Shown: positions 26,886-35,229 of the stretch, in pieces | Numbering within the stretch: position 1 is the stretch's first letter | How the letters are laid out: each line of letters opens with the position of its first letter | NCBI RefSeq assembly: GCF_000236585.1 | Contig: NC_017278.1 | Coordinates: 1,488,001 to 1,552,000 of the forward strand | DNA: 64,000 nucleotides | Direction of reading: 5' to 3' | From: Thermus sp. CCB_US3_UF1 | GTDB lineage: Bacteria; Deinococcota; Deinococci; Deinococcales; Thermaceae | The notes under the pieces: model-generated | The model's database searches: none | What the model was told of the DNA's origin: nothing | Seen by the model: the letters and a program-made list of their open reading frames with translations, nothing else | Translations under genes and position numbers: made by a program

Positions 26886-28124
26886 CTAGGGGGAAGGGCT
26901 GTCAAGGGCGGCGCGGACCAAGAGGAAGCCCAAAAGGCCCGCCAGCAAGGAGGCGGAAAGCACCCCCACCTTGGCCTGGTCCAAAAGCTCCCCGGAAAAG
27001 GCCAGGCCAGCGATGAAGAGGGCCATGGTGAAGCCAATGCCGGCCAGGAAGCCCACCCCCAGGAGGGCCCGGAAGCCCACCCCCTCGGGCAGGACCCCAA
27101 GGCCCAAGCGCAGGGCCAGCCAGGCCAAAAGCCCTACCCCCAAGGGTTTGCCCACGAGGAGGCCCAGGGCCACCCCCAGGGCCACAGGGCCGAGGGCGAG
27201 GCCGTTTAGGTCCACCCCGGCGTTGAAAAAGGCAAAGACGGGCAAGACCCCATAGGCCACCCAGGGGTGCAGGGTGTGCTCCAAGCGGTGCAAGGGGCTT
27301 TGCGCCTCCTTCACCGCCTCTTCCAGGGCCTCCAGCTCCCCTTCCAGGGCCTCGGCCTCCTCCGCCTGGGTGGCCCCTTGGAAGGGCCGGGCCCGCCTAA
27401 GGGGGATGGCCAGGGCCAGAAGCACCCCCGCCAGGGTGGCGTGCACCCCCGACTGGAGGACCAGGTACCAAAGGGGCAGGCCCAGGAGGAGGTAGGGCCA
27501 AAGCCACCGGACCCCCAGCCGGTTCAACCCCAAGGCCAGGGCCAGGACCAGGCCTGCCCCGGCCAGGTACCCCCCTTGGAGCCCCTCGGTGTAGAAGAGG
27601 GCGATGACCAGGACCGCCCCCAGGTCGTCCACGATGGCCAAGGCGGTGAGAAAGAGCTTGAGCCCCAAGGGAACCCGGGGCAAAAGGGCCAGAACCCCCA
27701 GGGCAAAGGCGATGTCCGTGGCCATGGGCACCCCCCAGCCCCGGGCCTCGGGGGGGGCGGGGTTGAGGAGGAGGTAGAGGGAAGCGGGCACCGCCATCCC
27801 CCCCAGGGCCGCGGCCACCGCCAGGCCCGCCCGTCTGGGCTCCCTGAGTTCCCCGGAAAGGAGCTCCCGCTTGAGCTCCAGGCCCACCAGGAGGAAGAAG
27901 AGGGCCATGAGGAGGTCGTTGACCCAAAGGAGAAGGGGCTTTTCCAGGGCGAAGGCGCCCACGCGAAAGCCCACGGGCACCTGCTGCAGGGCGAAATAGC
28001 CCGCCCCCCAAGGGGTGTTGGCCAGGAAAAAGACCAGCAGGGCCGCCGCGAAAAGGAGGATACCCCCCTTGGCCTCGCTGGCCAAAAACTGCTCCAGGAG
28101 GGGCGGATAGGGCCTGTGGGGCAT
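26886..28124 (-). CDS. nhaA: Na+/H+ antiporter NhaA
   Basis: 412 residues, about 12 membrane helices. Hallmarks are [34 protein letters not shown] and the paired aspartates of [16 protein letters not shown]. There is a charged cytoplasmic insert ([16 protein letters not shown]) between helix bundles. NhaA exchanges sodium for protons. A TATAGT (28136-28131), overlapping the upstream ATPase stop, ends 6 nt before the ATG, so it may have a leaderless promoter as well as read-through. Confidence 0.95.
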   Translation of the reverse strand: MPHRPYPPLLEQFLASEAKGGILLFAAALLVFFLANTPWGAGYFALQQVPVGFRVGAFALEKPLLLWVNDLLMALFFLLVGLELKRELLSGELREPRRAGLAVAAALGGMAVPASLYLLLNPAPPEARGWGVPMATDIAFALGVLALLPRVPLGLKLFLTALAIVDDLGAVLVIALFYTEGLQGGYLAGAGLVLALALGLNRLGVRWLWPYLLLGLPLWYLVLQSGVHATLAGVLLALAIPLRRARPFQGATQAEEAEALEGELEALEEAVKEAQSPLHRLEHTLHPWVAYGVLPVFAFFNAGVDLNGLALGPVALGVALGLLVGKPLGVGLLAWLALRLGLGVLPEGVGFRALLGVGFLAGIGFTMALFIAGLAFSGELLDQAKVGVLSASLLAGLLGFLLVRAALDSPSP

Positions 28125-28130
28125 GACGGG

Positions 28131-28136
28131 ACTATA
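28131..28136 (-). promoter_or_regulatory. -10 element TATAGT of nhaA
   Basis: TATAGT overlaps the stop codon of the metal ATPase and ends 6 nt before the nhaA ATG. Confidence 0.45.
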
Positions 28137-30186
28137 CCCGCGCCAGGAGAAGCCGCAGGCTATTCAGGGTGACCAGGACCAGGGCCCCGTTGTCCGCCAG
28201 CACCGCCGGCCAGAGGCCGGTAATCCCCCAGAGGGTGGTGAGGAGAAAAACCCCCTTGAGCCCCACGGCCAGAAGGAGGTTCTGCCGCACCACCGCCAGG
28301 GTCTTTCGGCTCAGGCGGAAGGCCCGGGGCAGGGCGGAGAGGGAAAGGAGGCCCACGTCCGCAGCCCTTAGGGCGGCCTCGGTGCCCTCGAGGACCGCCA
28401 GGCCCACCGTGGCCCGGGCCAGGGCCGGGGCGTCGTTCACCCCATCCCCCACCATGGCCACCCCGCCTTGGGCGGCTAGGGCCTCCACCGCCCGGAGCTT
28501 GTCCACGGGGGAGAGGCCGGCCCGCACCTCCCCTTCCGCCAGGCCCAAGGCCCCTCCCAGGCCCAAGGCCGCCTCCTTGCGGTCCCCGGTGAGGAGGTGG
28601 AGCCTAAGCCCCAAGGCGCGGAGGGCCGCCAAGGCCTCCCGGGCTTCAGGCCGGGGAGCATCGCGAAAGGCCAGCAAGGCCAAGGCCTCCCCCTCCCGCA
28701 CCAGGAGGGAAAGGCTATACCCCTCCCCCTCCAGGGCCCGCGCCTGGGCCTGGACCTCCGGGGGAAGGGGGAGGGCCTCAGGGCGCAAAAGCCCTATCGC
28801 CTTCCCCCCCACCCGGGCGAAGGCCCCCTGTCCCGGCTCCGTCCGGTGGCCTTCGGCGGGAAGGGGGTGCGGGCCCTCCGCCTCCCGCACCGCCCGGGCC
28901 AAGGGGTGGGCCGAGCCCTGGGCCACCGCCTTGGCCAGGGCCAAGGCCTCCGCCTCGGACACCCCCAGGGGCACCACCCGCACCAGGCGGGGCCGGCCCA
29001 GGGTGAGGGTGCCCGTCTTGTCCAGGGCCAGGTGCCGCACCCCCGCCAGGCGCTCCAAGGCCGCCCCGCTCTTGAAGAGCACCCCGGCCCTCGCCCCCCG
29101 GGCCACCCCGGCGGCGATGGCCGCGGGTACGCTCACCACCAAGGCGCAGGGACAAGCGATGAGGAGCAGGGCCAAGGCCTTGTAGAGATGGCCCAGGAAA
29201 TCCCCCTGGAAAAGGGGCAGGAGGAAGGCCACCCCCGCGGCCAGAAGGAGGACCGCCGGGGTGTAGCGGCGGCTAAAGGCGTCCACCAGCCGCTCCGCCT
29301 GGCCCTTCCTGAGGAGGGCCTCCTCGGCCAGGCGTTCCATCTCCGCCAGAAAGCCCTCCTGGGGCAGGCGCTCCACCCGGAGGTCCAGGCTGCCCTCGGC
29401 CACCAGGCTTCCCCCCAAAACCCGCTCCCCTGGCCCCTTGGCCTGGGGCAAGGGCTCCCCGGTGAAGGCCCCCTCTTCCACCAGGGCTTCGCCGGCCAGG
29501 ACCACCCCATCCGCCGGCACCCGTTCCCCCGGGGGCACCCGTACCCGGTCCCCTACCCTTAGGGCCTCGAGGGGCACCTCCTCCACCCCGGCCTCCCCCA
29601 GGCGGTAGGCCCGCCGGGGCAGGAGCTCCGATAAGGCGAAGAGGGCCTTGCGGGCCTGGGCCACGGAGTAGGCTTCCAACACCTCCCCCACCAGGAAGAG
29701 GAAAACCACCACCGCCGCCTCGGCGTGGGCGCCGATGAAGAGGGCCCCCAGGGTGGAGAGGCTTACCAGGGCCTGCATGCTGAAGGGGTTCTGCCGCACC
29801 CCCCGCAGGGCCTTGTGGGCCAGGGGCAAGACCCCCAGCAAGGCCGCGGCGGCGTAGGGCCAGGAACCCCAGGCAGGCAGGGCCCTGGAGAGGACCAAGG
29901 CCAGAAGGAGGGCCCCCCCCGAGGCCAAGGCCCAGGGCCAGGGCCCAGAAAGCCCCCGCGAAGCCGCCCCTTCCGGGCGCAGGCGGTAGCCCAAGGCGGC
30001 CACCCGTGCCTCGGCCTCCTTCACCGCTTCAGGGACGGCCAGGTGCAGGTAGGCCTTACCGCTTTGGAAACTCACCTCGGCCCGGACCACGCCGGGCACC
30101 CCACCCAAGGCCTTTTCCACCTTGCGGGCACAGTCGGCGCAGTCCAGCCCCTCCACCCGGTAGACGCGCACCCTGGGAGCCTCCAT
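28132..30186 (-). CDS. P1B-type heavy-metal-exporting ATPase (Zn/Cd type)
   Basis: 684 residues. An N-terminal HMA domain with [17 protein letters not shown] supplies a CxxC metal site. The ion-pathway motif [16 protein letters not shown], phosphorylation site [16 protein letters not shown] (HP motif) and [11 protein letters not shown] are intact. The last helix reads [16 protein letters not shown], matching the aspartate-containing M8 of ZntA-type zinc/cadmium pumps rather than copper pumps. ATG 30186 is preferred over an upstream ATG at 30213 because the promoter and operator lie between them. The ArsR repressor is encoded just upstream. Confidence 0.93.
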   Translation of the reverse strand: MEAPRVRVYRVEGLDCADCARKVEKALGGVPGVVRAEVSFQSGKAYLHLAVPEAVKEAEARVAALGYRLRPEGAASRGLSGPWPWALASGGALLLALVLSRALPAWGSWPYAAAALLGVLPLAHKALRGVRQNPFSMQALVSLSTLGALFIGAHAEAAVVVFLFLVGEVLEAYSVAQARKALFALSELLPRRAYRLGEAGVEEVPLEALRVGDRVRVPPGERVPADGVVLAGEALVEEGAFTGEPLPQAKGPGERVLGGSLVAEGSLDLRVERLPQEGFLAEMERLAEEALLRKGQAERLVDAFSRRYTPAVLLLAAGVAFLLPLFQGDFLGHLYKALALLLIACPCALVVSVPAAIAAGVARGARAGVLFKSGAALERLAGVRHLALDKTGTLTLGRPRLVRVVPLGVSEAEALALAKAVAQGSAHPLARAVREAEGPHPLPAEGHRTEPGQGAFARVGGKAIGLLRPEALPLPPEVQAQARALEGEGYSLSLLVREGEALALLAFRDAPRPEAREALAALRALGLRLHLLTGDRKEAALGLGGALGLAEGEVRAGLSPVDKLRAVEALAAQGGVAMVGDGVNDAPALARATVGLAVLEGTEAALRAADVGLLSLSALPRAFRLSRKTLAVVRQNLLLAVGLKGVFLLTTLWGITGLWPAVLADNGALVLVTLNSLRLLLARV

Positions 30187-30192
30187 GCCCCC

Positions 30193-30226
30193 AGGGTAGC
30201 ATCGTTTGAGCAAACGCTCAAGCGAT
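30193..30226 (-). promoter_or_regulatory. ArsR/SmtB-type operator over an extended -10 promoter
   Basis: TGCTACCCT (extended -10, hexamer 30198-30193) ends 6 nt before ATG 30186. Immediately upstream, 30201-30226 form a 12-2-12 imperfect palindrome whose core is TTGAGC-N4-GCTCAA (30206-30221). Only two of twelve half-site positions mismatch. This is the size and layout of SmtB/CzrA operators. It overlaps the last codons of arsR. Confidence 0.65.
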
Positions 30227-30580
30227 TTCTTCCGCGTGCTCCAAAGCCCCCCGCAACAGGTGGGCCACGTGCTCGTCCGCCAGGCGGTAGTAGACCTGCT
30301 TGCCCTCCTTGCGGAAGGCCACCAGCCGGGCCTGGCGCAGGAGCCTAAGCTGGTGGCTCACCGCGGAAACGGAAACCCCCGCCAGCAGGGCCAGATCGCA
30401 GACGCAAAGCTCCCCCGCCTCCTTCAGGGCCAGAAGGAGGCGCATCCGGGTGGGGTCGGAAAGGGCCTTGAGGAGGGAGGCCGCCTCCCGAAGGACCGCC
30501 TCCTGGGGCAGGGCGGCCCGGGCAGCCTCCACCCGCTCGGGGTGGATCTCGTAGACCCCGCAGACCGCCCGGCTCCCCAT
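30218..30580 (-). CDS. ArsR/SmtB-family metal-sensing repressor
   Basis: 120 residues with the winged-helix pattern ALSDPTRMRLLLAL, GVSVSAVSHQLRLLRQARLV and RKEGKQVYYRL. ELCVCDL gives the alpha-3 cysteine pair (CxC). The C-terminal helix DEHVAHLLRGALEHAEE carries the Asp/His and His/Glu pairs of an alpha-5 zinc site. It therefore has both types of metal site and likely senses zinc, cadmium or lead. Its ATG is 1 nt from the pdxS stop, so it is co-transcribed with pdxS. The palindrome at its 3' end is the likely operator. Confidence 0.92.
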   Translation of the reverse strand: MGSRAVCGVYEIHPERVEAARAALPQEAVLREAASLLKALSDPTRMRLLLALKEAGELCVCDLALLAGVSVSAVSHQLRLLRQARLVAFRKEGKQVYYRLADEHVAHLLRGALEHAEEIA

Positions 30581-30581
30581 C

Positions 30582-31463
30582 TCACCAGCCCCGCTTGGCC
30601 AGGCGCTCCTCCTCCCGTAAGGCCTCCAGGTTGATCCCCACCATGGGCTCGCCCAGGTCCTCGGAGACCTCGGCCAGGACCTCGGGGTCGTTGTAATGGG
30701 TCACGGCCCGCACGATGGCCCGGGCCCGCTTCTTGGGGTCCCCGGACTTGAAGATGCCCGAGCCCACGAAGACCCCGTCCATCCCCAGGTGCATCATGAG
30801 GGCGGCGTCGGCGGGGGTGGCGATGCCCCCGGCGGCGAAGTTCACCACGGGAAGCCGGCCATGTTGGTGGACCCACTTGACGAGCTCCAAGGGCGCCCCC
30901 ACCTCCTTGGCGTAGGCCATGAGCTCGTCCTCCCGCAGGGCCTGGACGTAGCGGATCTGCTTCCACAGGGTGCGGGCGTGGCGCACCGCCTCCACCACGT
31001 TGCCGGTGCCCGCCTCCCCCTTGGTGCGGATCATGGCCGCCCCCTCGGCGATCCGCCTCAGGGCCTCCCCCAGGTCCCGGGCCCCGTTCACGAAGGGCAC
31101 CTTGAACTTCCACTTGTCAATGTGGTGCTCCTCGTCGGCGGGGGTGAGGACCTCGGACTCGTCGATGAAGTCCACCCCGATGGCCTCGAGGATCATGGCC
31201 TCCACAAAGTGCCCGATCCGCACCTTGGCCATAACGGGAATGGACACCGCGGCCATGATCTCCTTGATGATCTTGGGGTCGGACATGCGGGCCACGCCGC
31301 CCTGGGCGCGGATGTCCGCGGGGACCCTCTCTAGGGCCATCACCGCCACCGCCCCCGCCCCCTCGGCGATCACCGCCTGCTCGGGGGTGGTCACGTCCAT
31401 GATCACCCCGCCCTTGAACATCTCGGCGAAACCCGTCTTGATCTGGAAGGTTCCCTTCTCCAT
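30582..31463 (-). CDS. pdxS: Pyridoxal 5'-phosphate synthase subunit PdxS
   Basis: 293 residues, exactly the family length. [37 protein letters not shown] (Schiff-base lysine) and [16 protein letters not shown] are diagnostic. It builds pyridoxal phosphate from ribose 5-phosphate, glyceraldehyde 3-phosphate and ammonia from PdxT. Of three in-frame ATGs, 31463 is chosen: GGAGG lies 5 nt before it and the protein then starts [11 protein letters not shown] as in homologues. Confidence 0.96.
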   Translation of the reverse strand: MEKGTFQIKTGFAEMFKGGVIMDVTTPEQAVIAEGAGAVAVMALERVPADIRAQGGVARMSDPKIIKEIMAAVSIPVMAKVRIGHFVEAMILEAIGVDFIDESEVLTPADEEHHIDKWKFKVPFVNGARDLGEALRRIAEGAAMIRTKGEAGTGNVVEAVRHARTLWKQIRYVQALREDELMAYAKEVGAPLELVKWVHQHGRLPVVNFAAGGIATPADAALMMHLGMDGVFVGSGIFKSGDPKKRARAIVRAVTHYNDPEVLAEVSEDLGEPMVGINLEALREEERLAKRGW

Positions 31464-31516
31464 CCCGCCCTCCATCCTCAAGCTTACCGCCCCCCGGGTC
31501 AAGGAGGGGAAAGCAC

Positions 31517-31547
31517 AAACCCCGGGGGCCCTGACCCCCGGGGGTTT
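31517..31547 (-). terminator. Intrinsic-type terminator after the LysM/M23 gene
   Basis: A strong GC stem (AAACCCC-GGGGG paired with CCCCC-GGGG(G)TTT) lies between the peptidase stop (31556) and pdxS. On the minus strand it is followed by a T-rich GTGCTTT. Confidence 0.7.
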
Positions 31548-31555
31548 CCCTTCCC

Positions 31556-32743
31556 TTAGGGCAGGTAGGCCAGGGGGTTGCGGACCACGCCCCCCACCCG
31601 CACCTCAAAGTGGAGGTGGGGCCCCGTGGACCAACCGCTGGAGCCCACGTAGCCGATGACCTCCCCCGCCTCCACCCACTCGCCGGCGCGCACGGCGATG
31701 CGGGACATGTGGGCGTAGAGGGTTTCCACCCCGCCCCCGTGGTCCAGCACCACGTGGAGGCCGTAGCCGTAAGCGCTCCACCCCGCCACCTGCACCTGGC
31801 CGCTTTTGGCCGCCACGACGGGGGTGCCGTAGGGGGCGGCCAGGTCTATCCCCGTGTGGTAGCGCTGGAAAGCCCCCCGCTGGCCGAAGTAGGTGGTGAT
31901 GCGGAAGCCCGAGAGGGGCCAGCGCATCTCCCCCTCCTGGTAGCTGACCCGGCGCACCTGGGCCTTGGGGGCCTGGGCCCTTGGGCGGAGGGCCTGGCGC
32001 TGGGCCAAAGCCTGCTGCCGCCGCCTCTCCTCCGCCAGGCGCCTAAGCTCCTCCTGGCGTTTGCGCTCGGCCTCGAGGCGGGCCTGCCGCTCAGCCTCCT
32101 GCTTGGCCAGGAGGTTCTGGTAGGTGGTCCTGGCCTGGATCCCCGGCAGGAGGACCAGGTCCCCCGTGCGGAGTTCCGTAGGGTCTTCCACCCCATTGGC
32201 CCGGGCCACCCCCACGGGGGATAGGCCAAAACGAAGGGCCAGATCCACCAGGGTCTGGCCCTCGGGCAGGCTTACCAGAAGCCCCTTGGCCCCCTTGGGC
32301 ACGTACAGGGTGCTTCCCGCCACCAGCCGATCCAGGCTTTCCAGGGTGGGATTGGCGGAAACCAGGTCCAACACGCTCACCCCAAAGCGTGCGGCCACGC
32401 TTTGCAGGGTATCCCCCGGGCGCACCCGGTAGGCCTCCACCCCAGGGGGCACCCGGCGAGGACGGTCCTCCTGGGCCACCAGCGGGATGAGGAGGCGCTG
32501 GCCCACCTGGAGCCGATCGGTCTTTAGGCCGCTGGACCACATGATGTGCCGCGGGTCCACGCCGTAGCGGGCGGCGATCCCCGCCAGGGTATCCCCCGGC
32601 CGCACCGCGTAGACCACCCAGCCCTTGCGCGCCGGAGGCTCCACCTCCACCGTGGCCTCCGGTAGGGGAAGGGGGCTAAGGATGCCCACCTTGGCGAACG
32701 CTAGGGCCGAAAGGGCCATATAAACCGCTAAAAATCCCCGCAA
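31556..32743 (-). CDS. LysM-repeat M23 peptidase (cell-wall endopeptidase-like)
   Basis: 395 residues. A short N-terminal hydrophobic segment looks like a signal peptide. Two clear LysM repeats ([34 protein letters not shown]) and a third degenerate one ([13 protein letters not shown]) bind peptidoglycan. A coiled-coil-like stretch rich in Arg/Glu/Gln (about 215-265) leads to the M23 domain, whose zinc ligands appear in [12 protein letters not shown] and THE-type GPHLHFEV. Both key histidine motifs are present, so it is probably active or an activator like NlpD/EnvC. The TTG start at 32743 follows a GGGGTG-like ribosome site. Confidence 0.9.
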   Translation of the reverse strand: MRGFLAVYMALSALAFAKVGILSPLPLPEATVEVEPPARKGWVVYAVRPGDTLAGIAARYGVDPRHIMWSSGLKTDRLQVGQRLLIPLVAQEDRPRRVPPGVEAYRVRPGDTLQSVAARFGVSVLDLVSANPTLESLDRLVAGSTLYVPKGAKGLLVSLPEGQTLVDLALRFGLSPVGVARANGVEDPTELRTGDLVLLPGIQARTTYQNLLAKQEAERQARLEAERKRQEELRRLAEERRRQQALAQRQALRPRAQAPKAQVRRVSYQEGEMRWPLSGFRITTYFGQRGAFQRYHTGIDLAAPYGTPVVAAKSGQVQVAGWSAYGYGLHVVLDHGGGVETLYAHMSRIAVRAGEWVEAGEVIGYVGSSGWSTGPHLHFEVRVGGVVRNPLAYLP

Positions 32744-32784
32744 CGTTCACCCCCTAAGAAATACTCCCCCAAACCTCCGGGGGG

Positions 32785-32790
32785 ATTATA
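32785..32790 (-). promoter_or_regulatory. -10 element TATAAT of the LysM/M23 gene
   Basis: A perfect TATAAT on the minus strand, 42 nt upstream of TTG 32743, giving a leader of about 35 nt. No close -35 match. Confidence 0.5.
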
Positions 32791-32820
32791 CCAACCCCCA
32801 GGGGCCAAAGGGCAAGGGGC

Positions 32821-32857
32821 AAAAACCCCTGGGGGGCAGAAACCCGCCCCCCAGGGG
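32821..32857 (-). terminator. Intrinsic terminator after rho
   Basis: A perfect 12-bp stem (32826-32837 with 32846-32857) with an 8-nt loop, followed on the minus strand by TTTTT (32825-32821). It lies 10 nt past the rho stop. Confidence 0.92.
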
Positions 32858-32867
32858 AAAAACCGCC

Positions 32868-34148
32868 TCAGCGGGCCGCCAAGGAGGCCAGGAATTCCTT
32901 GTTGCTTTTGGTGCGGCCAAGCCGGGCCAGGAGCATCTCCATGGCCTCCGCCGGATCCATGTCCGCCAACACCTTGCGGAGCAGCCACATCTTGTGCACC
33001 ACCTCCTCACCCAGAAGAAGCTCCTCCCGCCTGGTCCCCGACTTGAGGATGTCGATGGCCGGGAAGATGCGCCGCTCCTCCAGACGGCGGGAGAGGTGGA
33101 GCTCCATGTTGCCCGTGCCCTTGAACTCCTCAAAGATCACGTCGTCCATGCGGCTTCCCGTCTCCACCAAGGCGGTGGCCAGGATGGTGAGGCTCCCTCC
33201 CCCACGGATGTTCCGGGCTGCCCCCAGGAAGCGCTTGGGGAAGTAAAGGGCCGCGGAGTCCAGACCCCCGGAAAGGGTGCGCCCCGTGGGCGGGGTGACC
33301 AGGTTGTTGGCCCGGGCCAGGCGGGTGATGGAGTCCAGGAGGATCATCACGTGCCCTCCCTCCTCCACGATGCGCTTGGCCCGCTCGTGGACGAACTCCG
33401 CCACCCGGATGTGGTTCTGGGGTGGCTCGTCAAAGGTGCTGGCGATGACCTCGGCCCCCTGGACGCTTTCCCGGAAGTCCGTCACCTCCTCGGGCCGCTC
33501 GTCAATCAGGAGGACGATGACCTTGATGTCCGGCTCGTTCTTGAGGACGGCGTTGGCGATCTTCTTGAGCAGGGTGGTCTTCCCCGCCTTGGGCGGGGCC
33601 ACGATGAGCCCCCGCTGCCCCCGGCCAATGGGGGCCAGGAGGTCAATCACCCGGGTGGAAAGCTCGTCCGGCGTGGTCTCCAGACGGATCTGCCGGTCGG
33701 GGAACTGGGGAATGAGCTCGTCAAAACGGGGGCGGTTCTTGGCGGCCTCGGGGTCCAGGTCGTTGACCGCCTCCACCTTGAGGAGGGTGCCGTAGCGCTC
33801 GTTCTCCCGGGGGGGGCGCACCCGGCCCACCACGTAGTCCCCGCTCCGCAGGGCGTACTGGCGGATGAGCCCAGCGGACACGATGGCCACCCGGGACTCC
33901 AGGTTGTAAAGGTTTTCCGTCAGGAAGCCATAGCCGTCGGGGCTTACCTCCAGGTACCCCTTGACCAGCTGGAGGCCCTCCCCTTGGGTCTGCCGTTCCA
34001 GGAGGGCCATAATCAGCTGGTCCTTCTTCATCCGCTTGTAGTTCTCAATGCCCGCCTCCTGGGCCAGGAGGTGGAGCTCCGGCAGGATTTTGGCCGAAAG
34101 CTCCTGGTAGGAAAGGGGCGTTTCCTGGATCTCTGTCTTCTTCCTCAT
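32868..34148 (-). CDS. rho: Transcription termination factor Rho
   Basis: 426 residues. The N-terminal Rho_N helices ([20 protein letters not shown]) and RNA-binding cold-shock-like domain ([13 protein letters not shown]...[10 protein letters not shown]) precede the hexameric ATPase: [18 protein letters not shown] (Walker A), [16 protein letters not shown] and the Q-loop and R-loop region [14 protein letters not shown]. Its ATG overlaps the transaldolase stop (ATGA). It ends in its own strong intrinsic terminator. Confidence 0.97.
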   Translation of the reverse strand: MRKKTEIQETPLSYQELSAKILPELHLLAQEAGIENYKRMKKDQLIMALLERQTQGEGLQLVKGYLEVSPDGYGFLTENLYNLESRVAIVSAGLIRQYALRSGDYVVGRVRPPRENERYGTLLKVEAVNDLDPEAAKNRPRFDELIPQFPDRQIRLETTPDELSTRVIDLLAPIGRGQRGLIVAPPKAGKTTLLKKIANAVLKNEPDIKVIVLLIDERPEEVTDFRESVQGAEVIASTFDEPPQNHIRVAEFVHERAKRIVEEGGHVMILLDSITRLARANNLVTPPTGRTLSGGLDSAALYFPKRFLGAARNIRGGGSLTILATALVETGSRMDDVIFEEFKGTGNMELHLSRRLEERRIFPAIDILKSGTRREELLLGEEVVHKMWLLRKVLADMDPAEAMEMLLARLGRTKSNKEFLASLAAR

Positions 34149-34816
34149 GGCTTAACCTTCTCCCAATCTTCCATGAAGCGCTTGAGGCCAATGTCCGTGA
34201 GGGGGTGCCTGAGAAGCTGCTTGAACACCGCGTGGGGCATGGTGGCGATATCCGCCCCCAGGAGGGCCGCCTCGGTGACGTGGCGGGGGTGGCGGATGGA
34301 GGCGGCGATGACCTTGACAGGGAGGTCCTGGACCTGGATGAGCTCCGCGATCTCCCGCAAAAGCTCCCCTCCGTCCCAGGAGATGTCGTCCACCCGGCCC
34401 AGGAAGGGGGAAACGTACGCCGCCCCCGCTCGGGCCGCCAGGAGGGCTTGGTTGGCGGAGAAGATGAGGGTCATGTTGACCGGGATGCCCTCGGCAGCCA
34501 GGCGCTTGCAGGCCTTGAGCCCCTCCTCGGTGGTGGGCAGCTTGACCACGATGTGGGGATGGAGGGCAGCCAGCCGCTTGCCCTCCGCCACCATGGCCTC
34601 GGCCTGCAGGGCCGTCACCTCCGCGGAGACGGGACCGCCCGCCACCTCACAGATGGCCCGTAGGTGGGCGAAAAGCCCCTCCTCGCTCAGCCTCTCCCCC
34701 CGGGCGGCAAACTCCTTGGCCACCAGGGTAGGGTTGGTGGTCACCCCCGAGAGGACGCCCCATGCGGCGATCTCCCGTATCTCCTCCAGGTTGGCGGTAT
34801 CCAGGTAAAGCTCCAT
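34145..34816 (-). CDS. tal: Transaldolase / fructose-6-phosphate aldolase family protein
   Basis: 223 residues, the short (about 220 aa) transaldolase subfamily. It starts [17 protein letters not shown], with [26 protein letters not shown] (Schiff-base lysine), [16 protein letters not shown] and SPFLGRVDD. It belongs to the pentose phosphate pathway or acts as an F6P aldolase. GGAG lies 7 nt before ATG 34816. The frame is open further upstream, but those codons run through the promoter. Confidence 0.93.
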   Translation of the reverse strand: MELYLDTANLEEIREIAAWGVLSGVTTNPTLVAKEFAARGERLSEEGLFAHLRAICEVAGGPVSAEVTALQAEAMVAEGKRLAALHPHIVVKLPTTEEGLKACKRLAAEGIPVNMTLIFSANQALLAARAGAAYVSPFLGRVDDISWDGGELLREIAELIQVQDLPVKVIAASIRHPRHVTEAALLGADIATMPHAVFKQLLRHPLTDIGLKRFMEDWEKVKP

Positions 34817-34856
34817 GACGGCTCCTTTTGTGCGGGAAGAGGACCGGCTTAACCTG

Positions 34857-34910
34857 AGTCTAGCAGACGCCTGAAGGGCGTTGTCAAGCAAGGAGAAGGG
34901 CTGCTAGCAT
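34857..34910. promoter_or_regulatory. Overlapping divergent promoters of tal-rho and ileS
   Basis: For ileS: TTGTCA (34881-34886), 18-nt spacer, TAGCAT (34905-34910). For tal-rho on the minus strand: TTGACA (34887-34882), 19-nt spacer, TAGACT (34862-34857). The two -35 boxes share five bases of TTGTCAA, so RNA polymerase cannot bind both at once. Confidence 0.6.
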
Positions 34911-34916
34911 AGGCTT

Positions 34917-35215
34917 AGCCGCCAACGGGGGATTTTACCCCAGGGGGGCAAAGCTGTAAAGGCGAGGATGGGGAGAGTACCCCTTTCCAAGAGCCCTAAG
35001 CGAGCCGGGGAGGGTGGGAGCCCGGCGGTGAGGAAAGGCGGGAAGATCACCCCGGAGCCGCGGGAGGAAAAGGGCTAGCCCCTGAGTAATGCCCGCCGGG
35101 TGGCGCCCGTAATAGCGCCCAAAGGAGGGCCTGGAGGGTTGCTTCCAGGAAGCGCGGTGGTACCGCGGAAGCCTTGGGGCTTTCGTCCGCGCCCAAAGGG
35201 CGCGGGCGTTTTCTT
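34917..35215 (+). ncRNA. T-box riboswitch leader of ileS, ATC specifier
   Basis: Stem I begins near 34963 with GGATGGGGAGAGTA. Its distal part has AGCGAGCCGGGG...GGTGGGAGCCCGG. The specifier loop reads GAAGATCACCCCGGAGC with isoleucine codon ATC at 35046-35048. A stem III-like GAGTAATGCCC...GGGTGG follows. The T-box AGCGCGGTGGTACCGCGG is at 35150-35167. A terminator hairpin (35187-35194 with 35198-35205) followed by TTTTCTT completes it. Uncharged tRNA-Ile is expected to favour the antiterminator and raise ileS expression. A small hairpin near 34927-34940 precedes stem I. Confidence 0.93.
35187..35215 (+). terminator. T-box-controlled terminator before ileS
   Basis: An 8-bp GC stem with AAA loop followed by CGTTTTCTT. 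It is the conditional terminator of the ileS T-box leader. Confidence 0.85.
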
Positions 35216-35229
35216 AGGGAGGGATTTGG

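Noticed and set aside
32994-34808. 604-residue plus-strand frame through rho and tal
   Set aside because: It covers two well-identified genes on the other strand and contains no recognisable protein motif.
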